NCBI GenBank assembly: GCA_905221605.1 | Contig: CAJNDS010001136.1 | Location: 499,939 to 563,938 of the forward strand | DNA: 64,000 bases | Reading direction: 5' to 3' | Origin: Symbiodinium natans | Taxonomy: Eukaryota; Sar; Dinophyceae; Suessiales; Symbiodiniaceae | Shown: piece after piece, positions 12,565 through 23,600 of the stretch | How positions within the stretch are numbered: the first letter of the stretch is position 1 | Layout: the number at the start of each line of letters is the position of its first letter | Notes under the pieces: generated by a model | What the model saw: the letters and a program-made list of their open reading frames with translations, nothing else | Told to the model about the DNA's origin: nothing | Databases searched by the model: none | Position numbers and translations under genes: made by a program

Positions 12565-12732
12565 AAGACGTGCTACTTTGAAACGGATGTCGTTGCCATG
12601 GCCTTCACGAAGCCGTGCGATGGATCAACGCCAAAGCAGATTGACACGCCCGAAAGCGTGGTCATGGAGTACTACTTGGATGACACGGGCTTTGTCGAGT
12701 TCACCCTCAAAAACACGGAAAGCCAGGTGGTG
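12565..12732 (+). CDS. Candidate exon, unknown gene
   Basis: Reads KTCYFETDVVAMAFTKPCDG and on to NTESQVV; start uncertain. It ends at a GT donor before a 126-bp intron filled by a family H element. That intron is a multiple of three without stops, so the frame stays open through it. No family recognised. Confidence 0.55.
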
Positions 12733-12743
12733 GTCTCCAACAT

Positions 12744-12857
12744 TTGGGGTACCTTATTGGGGCCCTCATTAGAAGGGAGTCCGCCATGTATAAGGGAATC
12801 CTACTATAAGGGGGGGGGGGATTTTAGGGTCCCCTTAATTATTTTGGGAAACCCCCA
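12744..12857. mobile_element. Family H element filling an intron
   Basis: TTGGGGTACCTTATTGGGGC, ATAAGGGAATCCTACTATAA and the end TTTTGGGAAACCCCC. It occupies almost all of the 126-bp intron 12733-12858. Confidence 0.65.
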
Positions 12858-12858
12858 G

Positions 12859-13125
12859 GTCTTCAAGGCTGCTACAGCGTCGGCCTTTCAAAGCCACACA
12901 ACGAAGCAAGCGGTCTTGGTCACCGCAGAGCTGCAACCAGTCAGCGCAGCTCGAAGCAAGCCGATTTGCGTGAAGATCGCCATGCAGAACAAGCGTGAAG
13001 TCCTTGTGTGGCAACTTGTGCCATGCAACAAAGAGTTATGGCGGCTGGAGATCTTGATTGGCGAGCTTGTAGAAATGTGCGGGCTTTCGCACAATCAGTT
13101 CCATGTCTATCGTAATGTTTCGCGC
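12859..13125 (+). CDS. Candidate exon, unknown gene
   Basis: 89 codons from CCCCAG|GTC, VFKAATASAFQSHTTKQAVL and on to HVYRNVSR, ending at a GC donor in phase 0. Continues 12565-12732; could be the N-terminal part of Lon, but I see no clear Lon N-domain motif. Confidence 0.55.
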
Positions 13126-13435
13126 GCAGGTTCAGGGTGAGTAGAATCCGGACGCTCATAAGCAGGTTCTTCCCGGATTGCTGTTCCTCTATGTGACTGT
13201 AGATTTCGCATGCCTGCATGAGATCCGATGCTGAACTCCTTAGCCCTAAACCCTAAACCTAGAACCCTAAAACTCTCTAATCTTACGTCGCAGCTCCTGA
13301 GCGAGGCAGACCTCAATTGAGGTCTTTTGCCCTGAAGACCACACGACTCCACTGAAGTGTTAGGGTTTAGGGTTTAGGGTTTAGGGTTTAGGGTAAAAGA
13401 ACCTGTCTTTGAGTGCTCCCTCAAATCCAAGCCAG

Positions 13436-13495
13436 GTGCCCTTGGCCGCTGTGTCGGTGGAGCTTGGGCCCTATTCGATTGATGGCCTAACACAG
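13436..13495 (+). CDS. Candidate exon, unknown gene
   Basis: 20 codons between GCCAG and GT, VPLAAVSVELGPYSIDGLTQ, phase 0. Compatible with 13125 upstream and 15237 downstream. Confidence 0.45.
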
Positions 13496-13935
13496 GTGTC
13501 GGGGGTTTAAGGTTTAGGGTTTGGGGTTTAGGGTTTAGGGTTTAGGGTTCCCTGGCTCCCATTCCGGCAACGCTCTCAGTCCGGCTGCAAAAAGGGTTTA
13601 GGGTTATAATTACTAATAATTTTCCCTTATGGCCGCTTTGTAGTTGTACCATAATAACCCCCCCCAAAGCCCTCTTCTAATTATTCAGGCCCCTAGATTA
13701 AGGCCCTCGGCAGGCTTTTCGGGTTTTTGGGTACAGGTTAGTCAGATAATCTGATCTTACCCGGAAGTGTACGAAGAGGCCTGGATGCAACAAGGGGGTG
13801 TAGGGCCCGTAGGGTTTACGGGCAAAAATGTTCTCTTCGGGGATCAGCTACTGGATGCATTTTCTCCCCCTCCGTGCATGCCATTGAGAGGCCCCTATCC
13901 CAGGACAATGTACTGTCTAAGTAGAGGGGCCACAG

Positions 13936-14062
13936 CCCTAAACCCTAAACCCTAAACCCTAAACCCTAAACCCTAAACCCTAAACCCTAAACCCTAAACC
14001 CTAAACCCTAAACCCTAAACCCTAAACCCTAAACCCTAAACCCTAAACCCTAAACCCTAAAC
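13936..14062. repeat. CCCTAAA array
   Basis: About 18 uninterrupted heptamers. Confidence 0.95.
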
Positions 14063-14214
14063 TAACAGAAGCCCAATTTAGCAGAGCACCCCCCGAGGTA
14101 CCTCGAGAGCCCTCAGGTCGACGAGGAGGGAAAGGAGAAGGTGGAGGCACAGAGGGCTTCGGGTTTAGGGTTTAGGGTTTAGGGTTACGGTTTAGGTTTA
14201 GGGTTAAGGGTTTA

Positions 14215-14770
14215 GGGTTTAGGATCTGTGAGCGGACTCAAGAGGGTTTAGGGTTTAGGGCTTAGGGTTTAGGGTTTAGGGCCCCACGGGAGTCCGGATG
14301 CAAAAAGGGCCCTAGACCCCGAAGACATTAGACTCCCAAAAGGCTACAACCCCCTAACCCTTATCCGCCAGTTTTTGAAGTGGTTTAGGGGGGGCTGGGC
14401 ATGCAGCACCTAGGAAGTGACTTAGTATAGGGGCCTGAATGAATGAGAATACTTTTTTTTTTTTTTTTTTTTGGGGGGGGGGGGGGTTTAGGGTTTAGGG
14501 TTTAGGGTTTAGGGTTAAGGGTTTAGGGTTTGTGAGCCGACTCTAGAGGGTTTAGGGCTTAGGGCTTAGGGTTTTGGGTTCAGGGCCCTAGACCCCGAAG
14601 ACATTAGACTCCCAAGAGGCTACAACCCCAACCCCCTATCCGCCAGTTTTGAAGTGGTTTAGGGTTTAGGGTTTAGGGGAATTGGGCATGCGGCACCTTC
14701 GAAGTGACCAGTATAGGGGCCTGAATTAATTGGAATACGTTTTTTTTTTGGGGGGGGGGGGTTAGGGTTT
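14215..14770. repeat. Tandem segmental duplication of about 270 bp
   Basis: Two diverged copies (about 14215-14515 and 14516-14770) share GAAGACATTAGACTCCCAA, TATCCGCCAGTTTT, a long T run and a G run. Heptamer arrays at their edges probably mediated the duplication. Confidence 0.75.
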
Positions 14771-14822
14771 AGGGTTTAGGGTTTAGGGTTTAGGGTTTAG
14801 GGTTTAGGGTTTAGGGTTTAGG

Positions 14823-14878
14823 GCCATTATGGTAGAATTACCAAGGGGCCATCATTATGGTAGAATTACCAAGGGGCC
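14823..14878. repeat. Two-copy 28-bp tandem repeat
   Basis: CATTATGGTAGAATTACC plus AAGGGGCC is present twice. Confidence 0.85.
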
Positions 14879-15236
14879 AGAAGGGAATACTAGTCAGTCC
14901 GACCCCCCACATTAGTGGGTTTAGAAAGGCCGTCACTCTGGCTCTCCAAGCCGACTGAGGAACGCCCGAGACCATGCCTTTCAATTTAGGGTTTAGGGTT
15001 TAGGGTTTAGGGTTTAGCTCACATCTAGGTAGGCGTTCACTGGAACATCTCTGGGCTTCCCTTACTTGGAGTGTAAGGGGGTTTCACTCAGGATTATTTT
15101 GAGAGGCCTTACTAGGACCTTATTCCCCGTAATGCCAAAAACGGGTACCCTTTTTTCCAAGGTTACTCCTGGGTCTACTTTAAGTGCGCCAACCTAGGCA
15201 CGTGCTTACCCACATGGGACCCGCCTTCTGTTCCAG

Positions 15237-15299
15237 GCCGCCGCGCGCGACCTGAACGTGAAGCTCAGTGAGCTGCTGTCGATCTCCCCCCGGTACAAG
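15237..15299 (+). CDS. Probable upstream Lon exon
   Basis: Follows TTCCAG and ends at AAG|GA. It reads AAARDLNVKLSELLSISPRYK, resembling the Lon segment just before the helical linker (IRDIIALNPLYRE type). Phase 0 on both sides, compatible with 17618-17656. Confidence 0.5.
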
Positions 15300-15400
15300 G
15301 ACCATCCTTAGGGGGCTCTTGGGATTCAGGGCACTTAAATGAGAGATACTCCTTGCAGAGCTCTTCAACCTAAGGATTCAAGGCACTTATATGAGAAGTT

Positions 15401-15520
15401 ACTTATATCCCGGTAGCCCTGTGGTACCCTTTGTCCCTTTTTTGTTTCAAGGTTCCCTTATAAAGCAACCAACCCAAAAAAGGGGTACCCCTATTATAAC
15501 ATGCTTCCCGGGCTACCGGG
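15401..15520. mobile_element. Family B element with a 12-bp flanking direct repeat
   Basis: CCCGGTAGCCCTGTGGTACC to GGGCTACCGGG, flanked by ATATGAGAAGTT at 15389-15400 and 15521-15532, which looks like a target duplication. Confidence 0.75.
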
Positions 15521-17486
15521 ATATGAGAAGTTCAAGAAGGCAACAATCCAAGCTGCGGGGGCCCCGTGCCTTATGCAGAGCCTCTAGCTTCCAAGCTTGC
15601 AAAAGACCCCAGGGTACTCAGCAACTAGGTTCAGAGGCTTTTTAGGGCCATCCTAGAAGCCCTAAGCCCTAAACCCTAAACCCTAAACCCTAAACCCTAA
15701 ACCCTAAACCCTAAACCCTAAACCCTAAACCTGTGGTTGTTTCAGGGCCATTTTAGGGTGATCTCTTGCGTCCAGTGTCCGTGGCCTCGCAGCCGGACTT
15801 TCGCCGCGAGAGTTGCTTGAGAGGAGCAGTATGAGGCCGTCATGAAGTCAGGGCCTCAGGCAGGTTTAGGATTTAGGGTTTAGGGTTTAGGGTTTAGGGT
15901 TTAGGGTTTAGGATTTAGGGTTAGAGTTTATATAGGGTTTAGGGTTTAAACCTCAGACCTCAACCCTAAAGCCCCCTCTTTTTTTATGCAAAAATGAGGG
16001 TTTAGGGTTTAGGGTTTAGGGTTGAGGTCTGGGCCTAGCTGCATGTGTAGTTAGGGCGAATCGGCTTCTCCAAATAGTTTTACAAATGCTTCGCTGTCAG
16101 CCTCCTAGAAACCATGCATGTAGCAGCATTGTCCTTATGTGGGGAAGAGCTATGAGTCTCTTCAAGGCCTAGGTTACTCCTGGGTCTGGGGTGGCTGGGT
16201 CTAAGGCTGCTTTTGTTGGCCTCAGACCTGGCACGTGCCTCGCGTGGGAGTTCGGGCGTGGCAAGGGGATTGTTGGCAAGGCTTCATGGCCTTGAGGCGG
16301 GTGGGCTTGGAACCTGGGTCTAGCGTTTTGGGTTTGGGGTTTGGGGGTTGGGGGTTAGGGTTTGGGGGTTGGGGGTTAGGGTTTAGGGTTTAGGGTTTAG
16401 GGTTTAGGGTTTAGGGTTTAGGGTTTAGTGGATCAGTGCAAGGCTGCCGTGTAGAAGACCCCTGCAGCTCCTAGCTCAACACCGACGCTCAAGCCCTGCA
16501 CAGACCGTAGCTATCTGTAGCTTGGGAGGTTTTAGGCTTTACATTGACTGAGCGCCCGTGAGAGAGAGAGAGAGAGGGTTTAGGGTTTAGGGTTTAGGGT
16601 CTAGGGTCTAGGGTTTAGGGTTTAGGGTTTAGGGTTTAGGGTTTAGGCCGTGATACTACTACTGTTTGCTTAGCAGCCCCAAAAGAATAGAACAAAGTAA
16701 TCTCTACATCACCCGTTATAATAAGGAATAACATGTCCATTTGTTTGGGGGGTCTTAAGCAACTAGGGATTATAGTACCCCCCGATTGTAATCCCTATGA
16801 AGGACTCTTCGTCCTTTCTTTAGGGTTGGGGTTTTCTTGTAATCCCCTTATAACCAAAAATTGGGCACCCTTCTCCTCCTAGGTTGCTCCTGGTTCTCAG
16901 TCGGGCTTTAGGGCTTTAGGTATTGGTGTTTATGGTTGTATTTTCACCCCCTGTAAACCCTAAGCCCTAAACCCTAAACCCTAAACCCTAAACCCTAAAC
17001 CTCGGCGGAGCATCCCAACTTTGTAGCTTTCAACGCCCGAAGAGAGGTTCTTCGACAGGCACGACCCCTTGAAGCTGGCTGACTTGGCGCCGGGCTCGGG
17101 AGTGAAGGGTTTAGGGTTTAGGGTTTCGGGTTTAGGGTTTAGGGTTTAGGGTTTAGGGCTTAGGGTTTAGGGTTTAGGGTTTAGGGTTTAGGGTTTAGGG
17201 GCGAGGATCTTGGATCATTATATACATATATATATATATATATGTATATTTCCCCCCCCCCCCCTAGTGGGTTCAAGGGGATTATATTCGAGAATATTCT
17301 TCAGGAGGGTGTTAAGGGCCACCCTACTAAGGCATGTGGATGATAAAACCTTAACCTTAGAACCCTAAAACCCTAAAACCGCCTGCCGCACGGCCTCACT
17401 GAGTCCCCGAAAACCCTAAGCCCTAGGACCCTAAAGCCCTACACCCTGTGGTCGCCTCTAACCCTAAACCCTAAACCCTAAAGCCT

Positions 17487-17586
17487 AACCCTTAAACCCT
17501 AAACCCTAAACCCTAAACCCTAAACCCTAAACCCTAAACCCTAAACCCTAAACCCTAAACCCTAAACCCTAAACCCTAAACCCTAA
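17487..17586. repeat. CCCTAAA array
   Basis: About 14 heptamers before the possible exon at 17618; TTTAGGG repeats follow from 17694. Confidence 0.95.
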
Positions 17587-17617
17587 CCCGAGTCCGACCC
17601 CCCGCCGTTGCAGTCAG

Positions 17618-17656
17618 GTGGCCGGCATCTGCACCGCCACACGCGGGGAGCTGCAG
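17618..17656 (+). CDS. Possible upstream Lon exon
   Basis: Lies between CAG and GT and reads VAGICTATRGELQ in phase 0. It loosely fits the Lon stretch ending in -ELQ that precedes the -VLELLKKELEL- helix, which is the next exon at 20612. Confidence 0.4.
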
Positions 17657-18203
17657 GTGCCCTCAATGGGAGGGGCTTGTGGTGCCCTATCTAGGGTTTA
17701 GGGTTCTAGGGTTTAGGGTTTAGGGTTTAGGGTTTAGGGTTTAGGGTTTAGGGTTTGGGGTTTGGGGTTTGGGGTTTAGGGGCGTGACGGGGTAGTGTAA
17801 GCATAGAATAAGATCATAAGGGAAGAATATGGTAGTATAAGAATATACAAAATGTACCAATGTTAGAATGACTTGTTAATATACTGAGATATTCCTAGAA
17901 TAACATGCACCAACAAGACAATATGCCAACGAGAACATAATATGCCAACATAGTAATCTAACCAGACAAGAAGATAACAAGGTTGTAAGCATAACCATTG
18001 TACAGTATATGACTTTCAAAACAATGCAGAGAAGCTTCTAGGTTTCCCACCCAGGACAACCTAGCATGCCTGGGCCAGCATGTTTGGTGGGCGGCTGCTT
18101 TCTATGATGCGCCGGGCGCGATAATTTTAATGTGTCTCTTGCGGTGGGTAGCTGTGACACAGTTTATCAGCCCCCGTGGCTGTTCAGGGTTTCAGGCCTG
18201 TAC

Positions 18204-18327
18204 AACGAGGGGCCCCCTTACTATACTAACTATAGCTAAGGGTCTTATAACCTACGTTAGGATCCTTATGACCCAATTTAGGGTCCTTATAACTCTACTT
18301 GTAACTAGGGGGGGCCCTCCTTGTAGG
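18204..18327. mobile_element. Family C short inverted-repeat element
   Basis: TA|CAACGAGGGGCCCCCTTAC to GGGGGCCCTCCTTG|TA; TA lies on both sides, as for TA-targeting elements. Confidence 0.7.
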
Positions 18328-19215
18328 GCCTATAGGTAGGTTTTGGGTGCTGGTGTCTTGGTTTCTTCTTTTGCTCAGCGGGGTTTATTCCGCGGCTGCA
18401 TGCAGCATTCACACCTTGCATGTCACAAGCTAGGAACCCTTCCTGCTACAACCCCAAAAGAATAAAACATCTTAATCCCCATATATTACCCTTAACAAGG
18501 AAGAATCTTCTTGTTCGAGGTTCTTAAGCAATTAGTAGCTGATGGTTAATTATGTTTGAAGAGCTTACTCTGATACCACAGGCAGGAGCTGTGCTCATAT
18601 GCCTGCACACGGGTATGAGCCATCATGGGCTTGGCAGGGCCCCATGAAACTGAAAAGCCAGCCCTGGTCAGTTTCCCAAGCTGCCTACCAACCTATAGAG
18701 TTACGGGTTGTCCTAAACCCTAAACCCTAAACCCTAAACCCCCTAAACCCCCTAAACCCCCTAAACCCCAAACCATAGGCATACACCTGTTCGGGTAGAG
18801 TGCACCAAGCCCGATCAACCTCAACATCCCCAACATTTTGCGGGGTATGATTATGTTATCTACTCTTATGCTACCATATTTCCATGTTATTTTCTCATCA
18901 CATTCTTATCCTATCATATTGTTATGATCTTCTTATCTTATTATGTTGCTATATGGTACTGTCCCATGGCGGCAGGAGGTCATTGAAGAGGAGAGCCTAC
19001 TCCTTCGCCTGCGGAAGGCGCCCATGGGGGGGGGGGGTCGGTGGGGGGTCGGGGGATGCGCGGGTAGCCCCTGAAGCCCGTAAACCCTGTACACCCTTTG
19101 AAGCCCTTGAAGCCCAAACCCCTAACCCCCAAAAAACCCACAACCCCAAACCCTAAAACCCTAAACCCTAAAACCCTAGACCCATAAGACACCCAAAAGC
19201 CCTAGACCATTCTAG

Positions 19216-19330
19216 ACTTGGTAGCCCAGTGGTACCCTTTACCCTTTTTTTATTGTTATGGTTTCCCCTTTAGAAGTAACCAACCAAAAAAAGGGTGCCC
19301 TTCTTAGAATCTGGTTGCTGGGCTACCAGG
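19216..19330. mobile_element. Family B element with a 13-bp flanking direct repeat
   Basis: TTGGTAGCCCAGTGGTACCC to GGGCTACCAGG, flanked by TAGACCATTCTAG at 19203-19215 and 19331-19343. Confidence 0.8.
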
Positions 19331-20611
19331 TAGACCATTCTAGCCGAAGCATTGCCTTAGGGGCAAGTTGAGGCGAGATGCCTGGCGGGCTTCTGAGGGT
19401 TCGAGGGCTCTAAGGGTTTAGGGTTTACGTAGGGTTTAGGGTTTAGGGTTTATATAGGGTTTAGGGCGTCTCGCCGCGCAGCGGCAGTAAGTGCCATGTG
19501 TAAATGGTGCCCCTACACACCCAGGGGGTGTGGGGGGGGGCGTCATGTCACGCGAAGGCATCTGTTGTCAATGTAGTCCAACAATTTCATTGGCGCTAGG
19601 TTCTTTCTCCCCACCCGCTGTGAGCTTCCACAGGCCACCACCCAAACCACTGCCTTTTAGGGTTTAGGGCTGTCGGCCTCAATTCCCACCATTGCTTTCC
19701 CTACAAAGGTGTGGTGAAGGTAGCGGGGCGGGGGGTCACAGGAGGGGCCAGAAGCTGGGGACCAGGGTGCTGGGAGGGCCGGCCAGGAAGGGTCGGGGTC
19801 AGGGGTCTAGGGGGGCAGGGTGCTCGCGTTGCTCGTCAACCCACCCCGGCCACCCACACTATATACTCTATTGGGGTTTAGGGTATATTGAGTTTATGTT
19901 CGCCTATGCATATTTCTCTGGTTGAAGTTGCGGCGCCAGGGGCTTAAGCTTGGGTTCGGGGTAGCCTCGGCCATTTTCGGGCCTTCAGCACGTCAGGGCC
20001 CATAAAGGCCTTATTTTCTTGAAGGCCTTCAAGAAGACCCGAAAGTCTCTCGGTCTTTCTACAACTTGGGAGCTGCGGAAGGCCCCTGGCAAACGCCCTT
20101 GGGAGGCCCCTAGGAGGGTGGTCCAGGAAGCCCCAAGATGCGCCAAGACCCACCAAAGGGGGCGGCTTCTGGGAGGCTCTCGCCAAGGTTTGGGGGGACC
20201 TCTGAGCTTGAGGAGGTTTCTACAGGGGCCCCCTGAGAGTGAAAAAGCCCAAGAGCACAAATTCACAAAAAATGAGCAACCAGCCTGTCGAACGACGCTC
20301 AGAGGAAAGGGCTACGATTTGGGGTTTTGGGTTTAGTGTTTAGCTACGCTAAAGGTGGTCTGGGTAAGGCCATGCCTTATCCGAGCAGTGACGTTGTCGT
20401 AAGGAAGGCCGATGTCCGTTGGCCTGTCCAGGACAGACGGCTCACCATTCCGTGTCTCTTTTCGCTTGGGCGCTCGGGCTGTAAGGCCCTTCGGCCGATC
20501 ATTCGGGGTCTGTCACTCGGCTGAAGCGACCCCTCACTTAGTTTAGAGTTTAGGTTTTCGGTTTAGGGTTTAGGGTTTAGGGTTTAGGGTTTCGGGCTCA
20601 ACCCTGAGAAG

Positions 20612-20674
20612 GTGCTGAAACTGGTGGAGAAGGACCTGGAGCTCGGCAAAGTCCAAGCCAAGCTGAAAAGCGAG
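20612..20674 (+). CDS. Lon exon: linker helix
   Basis: Reads [19 protein letters not shown] and two more residues, the Lon helical linker. Acceptor GAGAAG|G; donor GAG|GC. The acceptor is the least certain edge, because a slightly longer exon is possible. Confidence 0.8.
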
Positions 20675-23600
20675 GCAAGCCGTTTCGCTGGCTGGTTCTT
20701 AGTAGGGGATGAGGGCAGGGCCCTTTCATAATCCCTGTAGGGTATATCTTAAACCCTAAACCCCAACCCTAAATGTAGGAGCCTCCGGTTCAGGCCGCCG
20801 ACCCAAGAGGCCCGAAACCTCTCAACCCTCAAAGCCGGAAATGGTTGTTACCTTAAAGCCTAAACGCTAACCTCTACACCTAAACCAGGGTTCAAAGGTT
20901 TGAGGACGTGTTGTGGGAATGGGGGGGTAGAGGCTTCGAACTGTTGGAGTTGGCGTAAGGTTGCAACATAGGCAACCTTGTGGAGGGTGGGGGAAAGAAG
21001 GGGGGTGGGGGTGGGGTTTTGACAAAGGAGCCCCTACCCCCTGTGCTGAACCGCCTCTGGTCGATGCGTTTGCGTCGTTCTTAGTAGGTGATGAGGGCCC
21101 TTTCATAATCCCTTAAAGGCTACATCTAAAAACCCTAAACCCCAACCCTGAACCCTAAACCCCAAACCCTAAACCGGGCCCTCATTCCCTCATTCCCTGC
21201 GAAGAACCAGAGGGTTCAAAGCTCTCGTTGTTGAGGGGTTTTAGGGTTGAGAGGGGGCTCTTTCACCCCTCGGGTTTAGGTTAGGATTTAGGGTTGAGAG
21301 GGTTGAGGGTTTAGAGGGTTTAGAGGGTGGAGGGTTTAGAGGGTTTAGAGGGTTGAGGGTTTGGAGGGTTTAGGGTTTAGAGGGTTGAGGGTTTAGAGGG
21401 TGGAGGGTTTAGAGGGTTGAGGGTTTGGAGGGTTGAGGGTTCAGAGGGTTGAGGGTTTAGATGCTTGAGGGTTCAGAGGGTTGAGGGTTTAGAGGGTTGA
21501 GAGGGGTTAGGGGTTAGGGTTTGGGGTTTTAACCACGCTAAACCCCCCAAATCCTAAACCGTTTGAATCACCCTTGCGTCTGCTAGACCAGGTGGCCAAA
21601 CAGCAACTAAACCCACTGGGAGGTTCCTGGGTAATTGTAGCTGGAGCTACAATACACCTCACAAGTAACCTGGAAGGGGGTTCTAATCTAGTTTACCTTA
21701 CCTATAACAACCTAAACCCTAAACCCTAAAACCCTACTAAGTGTACCAAAAAAACCCTGAAAACCTAAACCCCTAATTATAAACCTTAAACCCTAAACCC
21801 CTGAAAACCTAAACCCCGAATTATGAGGATCCACATGGGTCGTCAAGTCGAGCCCAAACCCAACAGGTCGACGGTGCCATGTCCTCTGTTCAGAAGAGGG
21901 AGATGCTTATGGCCCTCCGGCAGGGTATAGGGTTAGTGTTTCGGGTTTAGGGGTGTTTGGTGGTGGGTTGGCAGGGCTCTGGATTTGGGGGGGATTTTGT
22001 GAATTCTGCACGGAGGGCTTGAGGCTCGGGAGAAAGGGGGTAGTGAAAGGGTGAGTGAGAGGAAGAGAGGCTCCTTCCGCGTGCTTGGGAGGGCCTGAAG
22101 TCATTTGGATTCATGCTGGGTGTGGGTGGGGGGGGGGGAGTGGGGAGGTGGTTCGGTCGGTTGCAGTTTCTTCGGCCGTGGCTCTTTTGTGGAGAGCTTC
22201 CGGGTTGCGACGCTGTTCCCCAGATTTTGTTGTGCTCTGCCGGTAAACCGGTAAAGGCTGAGCGTCCACCGAACCCCGCAACTTCTCTGGGACCCAGTGT
22301 AGGCCCTTAATTCCCTTTTATGGTTTAAGCTCCCTTCTAAGCCCCTTTAAACCCAAAAGGGGCGGCCGTTTTTTGTTCCTGGGTTGCTCGTGGGTCTCGT
22401 TGCTCCACATTCAGTATGGCTGGTGGGGCATGCCCCTGAGGGGACCAACCTAAGGCCCAGATGAAGTCGATCATGAAGGACAGCTTTGTAGGGTTTGGGG
22501 CTTAGGATTTGGTTTAGGGTTTAGGGTTTTTCAGGCAAACCTTGGCATTGGTGGATGTCCCTCATAAAGTTTTGACCTTTTCTTATTCCTTGCTTATCGG
22601 AGAAGAAAGGGGGGTTCACTGGATTAAGGACTCCGGCGGGTCTCACAGTGGGACAAATGACAAATGACATGGGTTTAGGGTCCAGGCAAAAGGGGTTAGG
22701 GTTTAGGCTTCCTTCTACTCTAGTAGTCCCATGCCATTCATGATAGGAGTCCTGATCAAGTCTCCCTTTTTTCTGGAAGAACTTGATCAGAAATCCTTCT
22801 ATTACACCCTAAACCCTAAACCCTCAACCCTAAGCCCTAAACCCTAACGCTAACGTAAGATACCAGAAGCGGCCGCAACCTGTAACCCAAAACCTGTCCT
22901 TTGTCGTCTAGGGACTTCAGCAAGCTCAGCACTGGGGCTCAGAGGGCGTGTTTGGGGTTTAGGGTTTAGGGTTTAGGGTTTAGGGTTCAGGGTTCAGGGT
23001 TCAGGGTTCAGGGTTCAGGGTTTATGCAATCGGTCATGCGGACTGTCACGAAGCGAGACACTGGGCGACCAAACGGATTCCAACTCAGAACCATCACTTG
23101 CCTGCCTGCTGGCCTGGCGATGGTCTAACCACAGCGCCACAAAACTTGGCAGAACATATGGAGTGGAAACATGAACAGAACGCATGGGAGCAACGGGGAA
23201 AGGAGCAGCAACGGGGAAAGGAGCGGGTTTAGGGTCTCAAATGCCCAGAAGAGCGCCCCAGTAGCCTTTTTTGCCAGGCGCTTCAGGGGTTGGGTACACT
23301 TACAGGCCCCATTAAGCCAAGGCACGCGCCCATCTTCATGCCGATAGATGACGAGGCCTCTGCTTAACCCGCGGTGCTGAACTTAAAGCCGCATCCGGAC
23401 CTGCGCAACAAACATCCCACCCAAAAAGCGTAAACCCTGTAACCCTAAACCTTATATACCCTGGACACTAAACCCTAAACTCCCCAGCAAGGCAAGACCT
23501 AAGCCCCACAATTGCCCATAGGCTTTCAAAGCCCCCACAAAGCAACGGAGACCCAGCACACCCCCGGCCCAGAGGAGCTCGGAATTGAGCCGCCGGCCCG

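Larger units (their letters stand above)
13496..15236. other. Spacer or intron
   Basis: Contains the 18-copy CCCTAAA array, the tandem segmental duplication and a family G relative. No exon seen. Confidence 0.6.
15300..17617. other. Probable Lon intron or spacer
   Basis: Family B element (15401), heptamer arrays (15660-15731, 15868-16022, 16378-16430, 16575-16648, 17107-17200), a family G relative, and truncated family A and K remnants near 16700-16800. Confidence 0.55.
17657..20611. other. Probable Lon intron or spacer
   Basis: A pair of AT-rich inverted segments (17797-18005 and 18845-18962), family C (18204), a family K relative (about 18450-18545), family B (19216) and heptamers. One or more short Lon exons may hide here. 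Confidence 0.5.

Noticed and set aside
19944-20336. Overlapping ORFs of 80-105 codons on both strands
   Set aside because: GC-rich stretch open in several frames, with no splice-phase links and no recognised motif.
22912-22960. Extra Lon exon reading [12 protein letters not shown]
   Set aside because: It does not fit Lon spacing between 22482 and 24778, and its phase does not join either neighbour.
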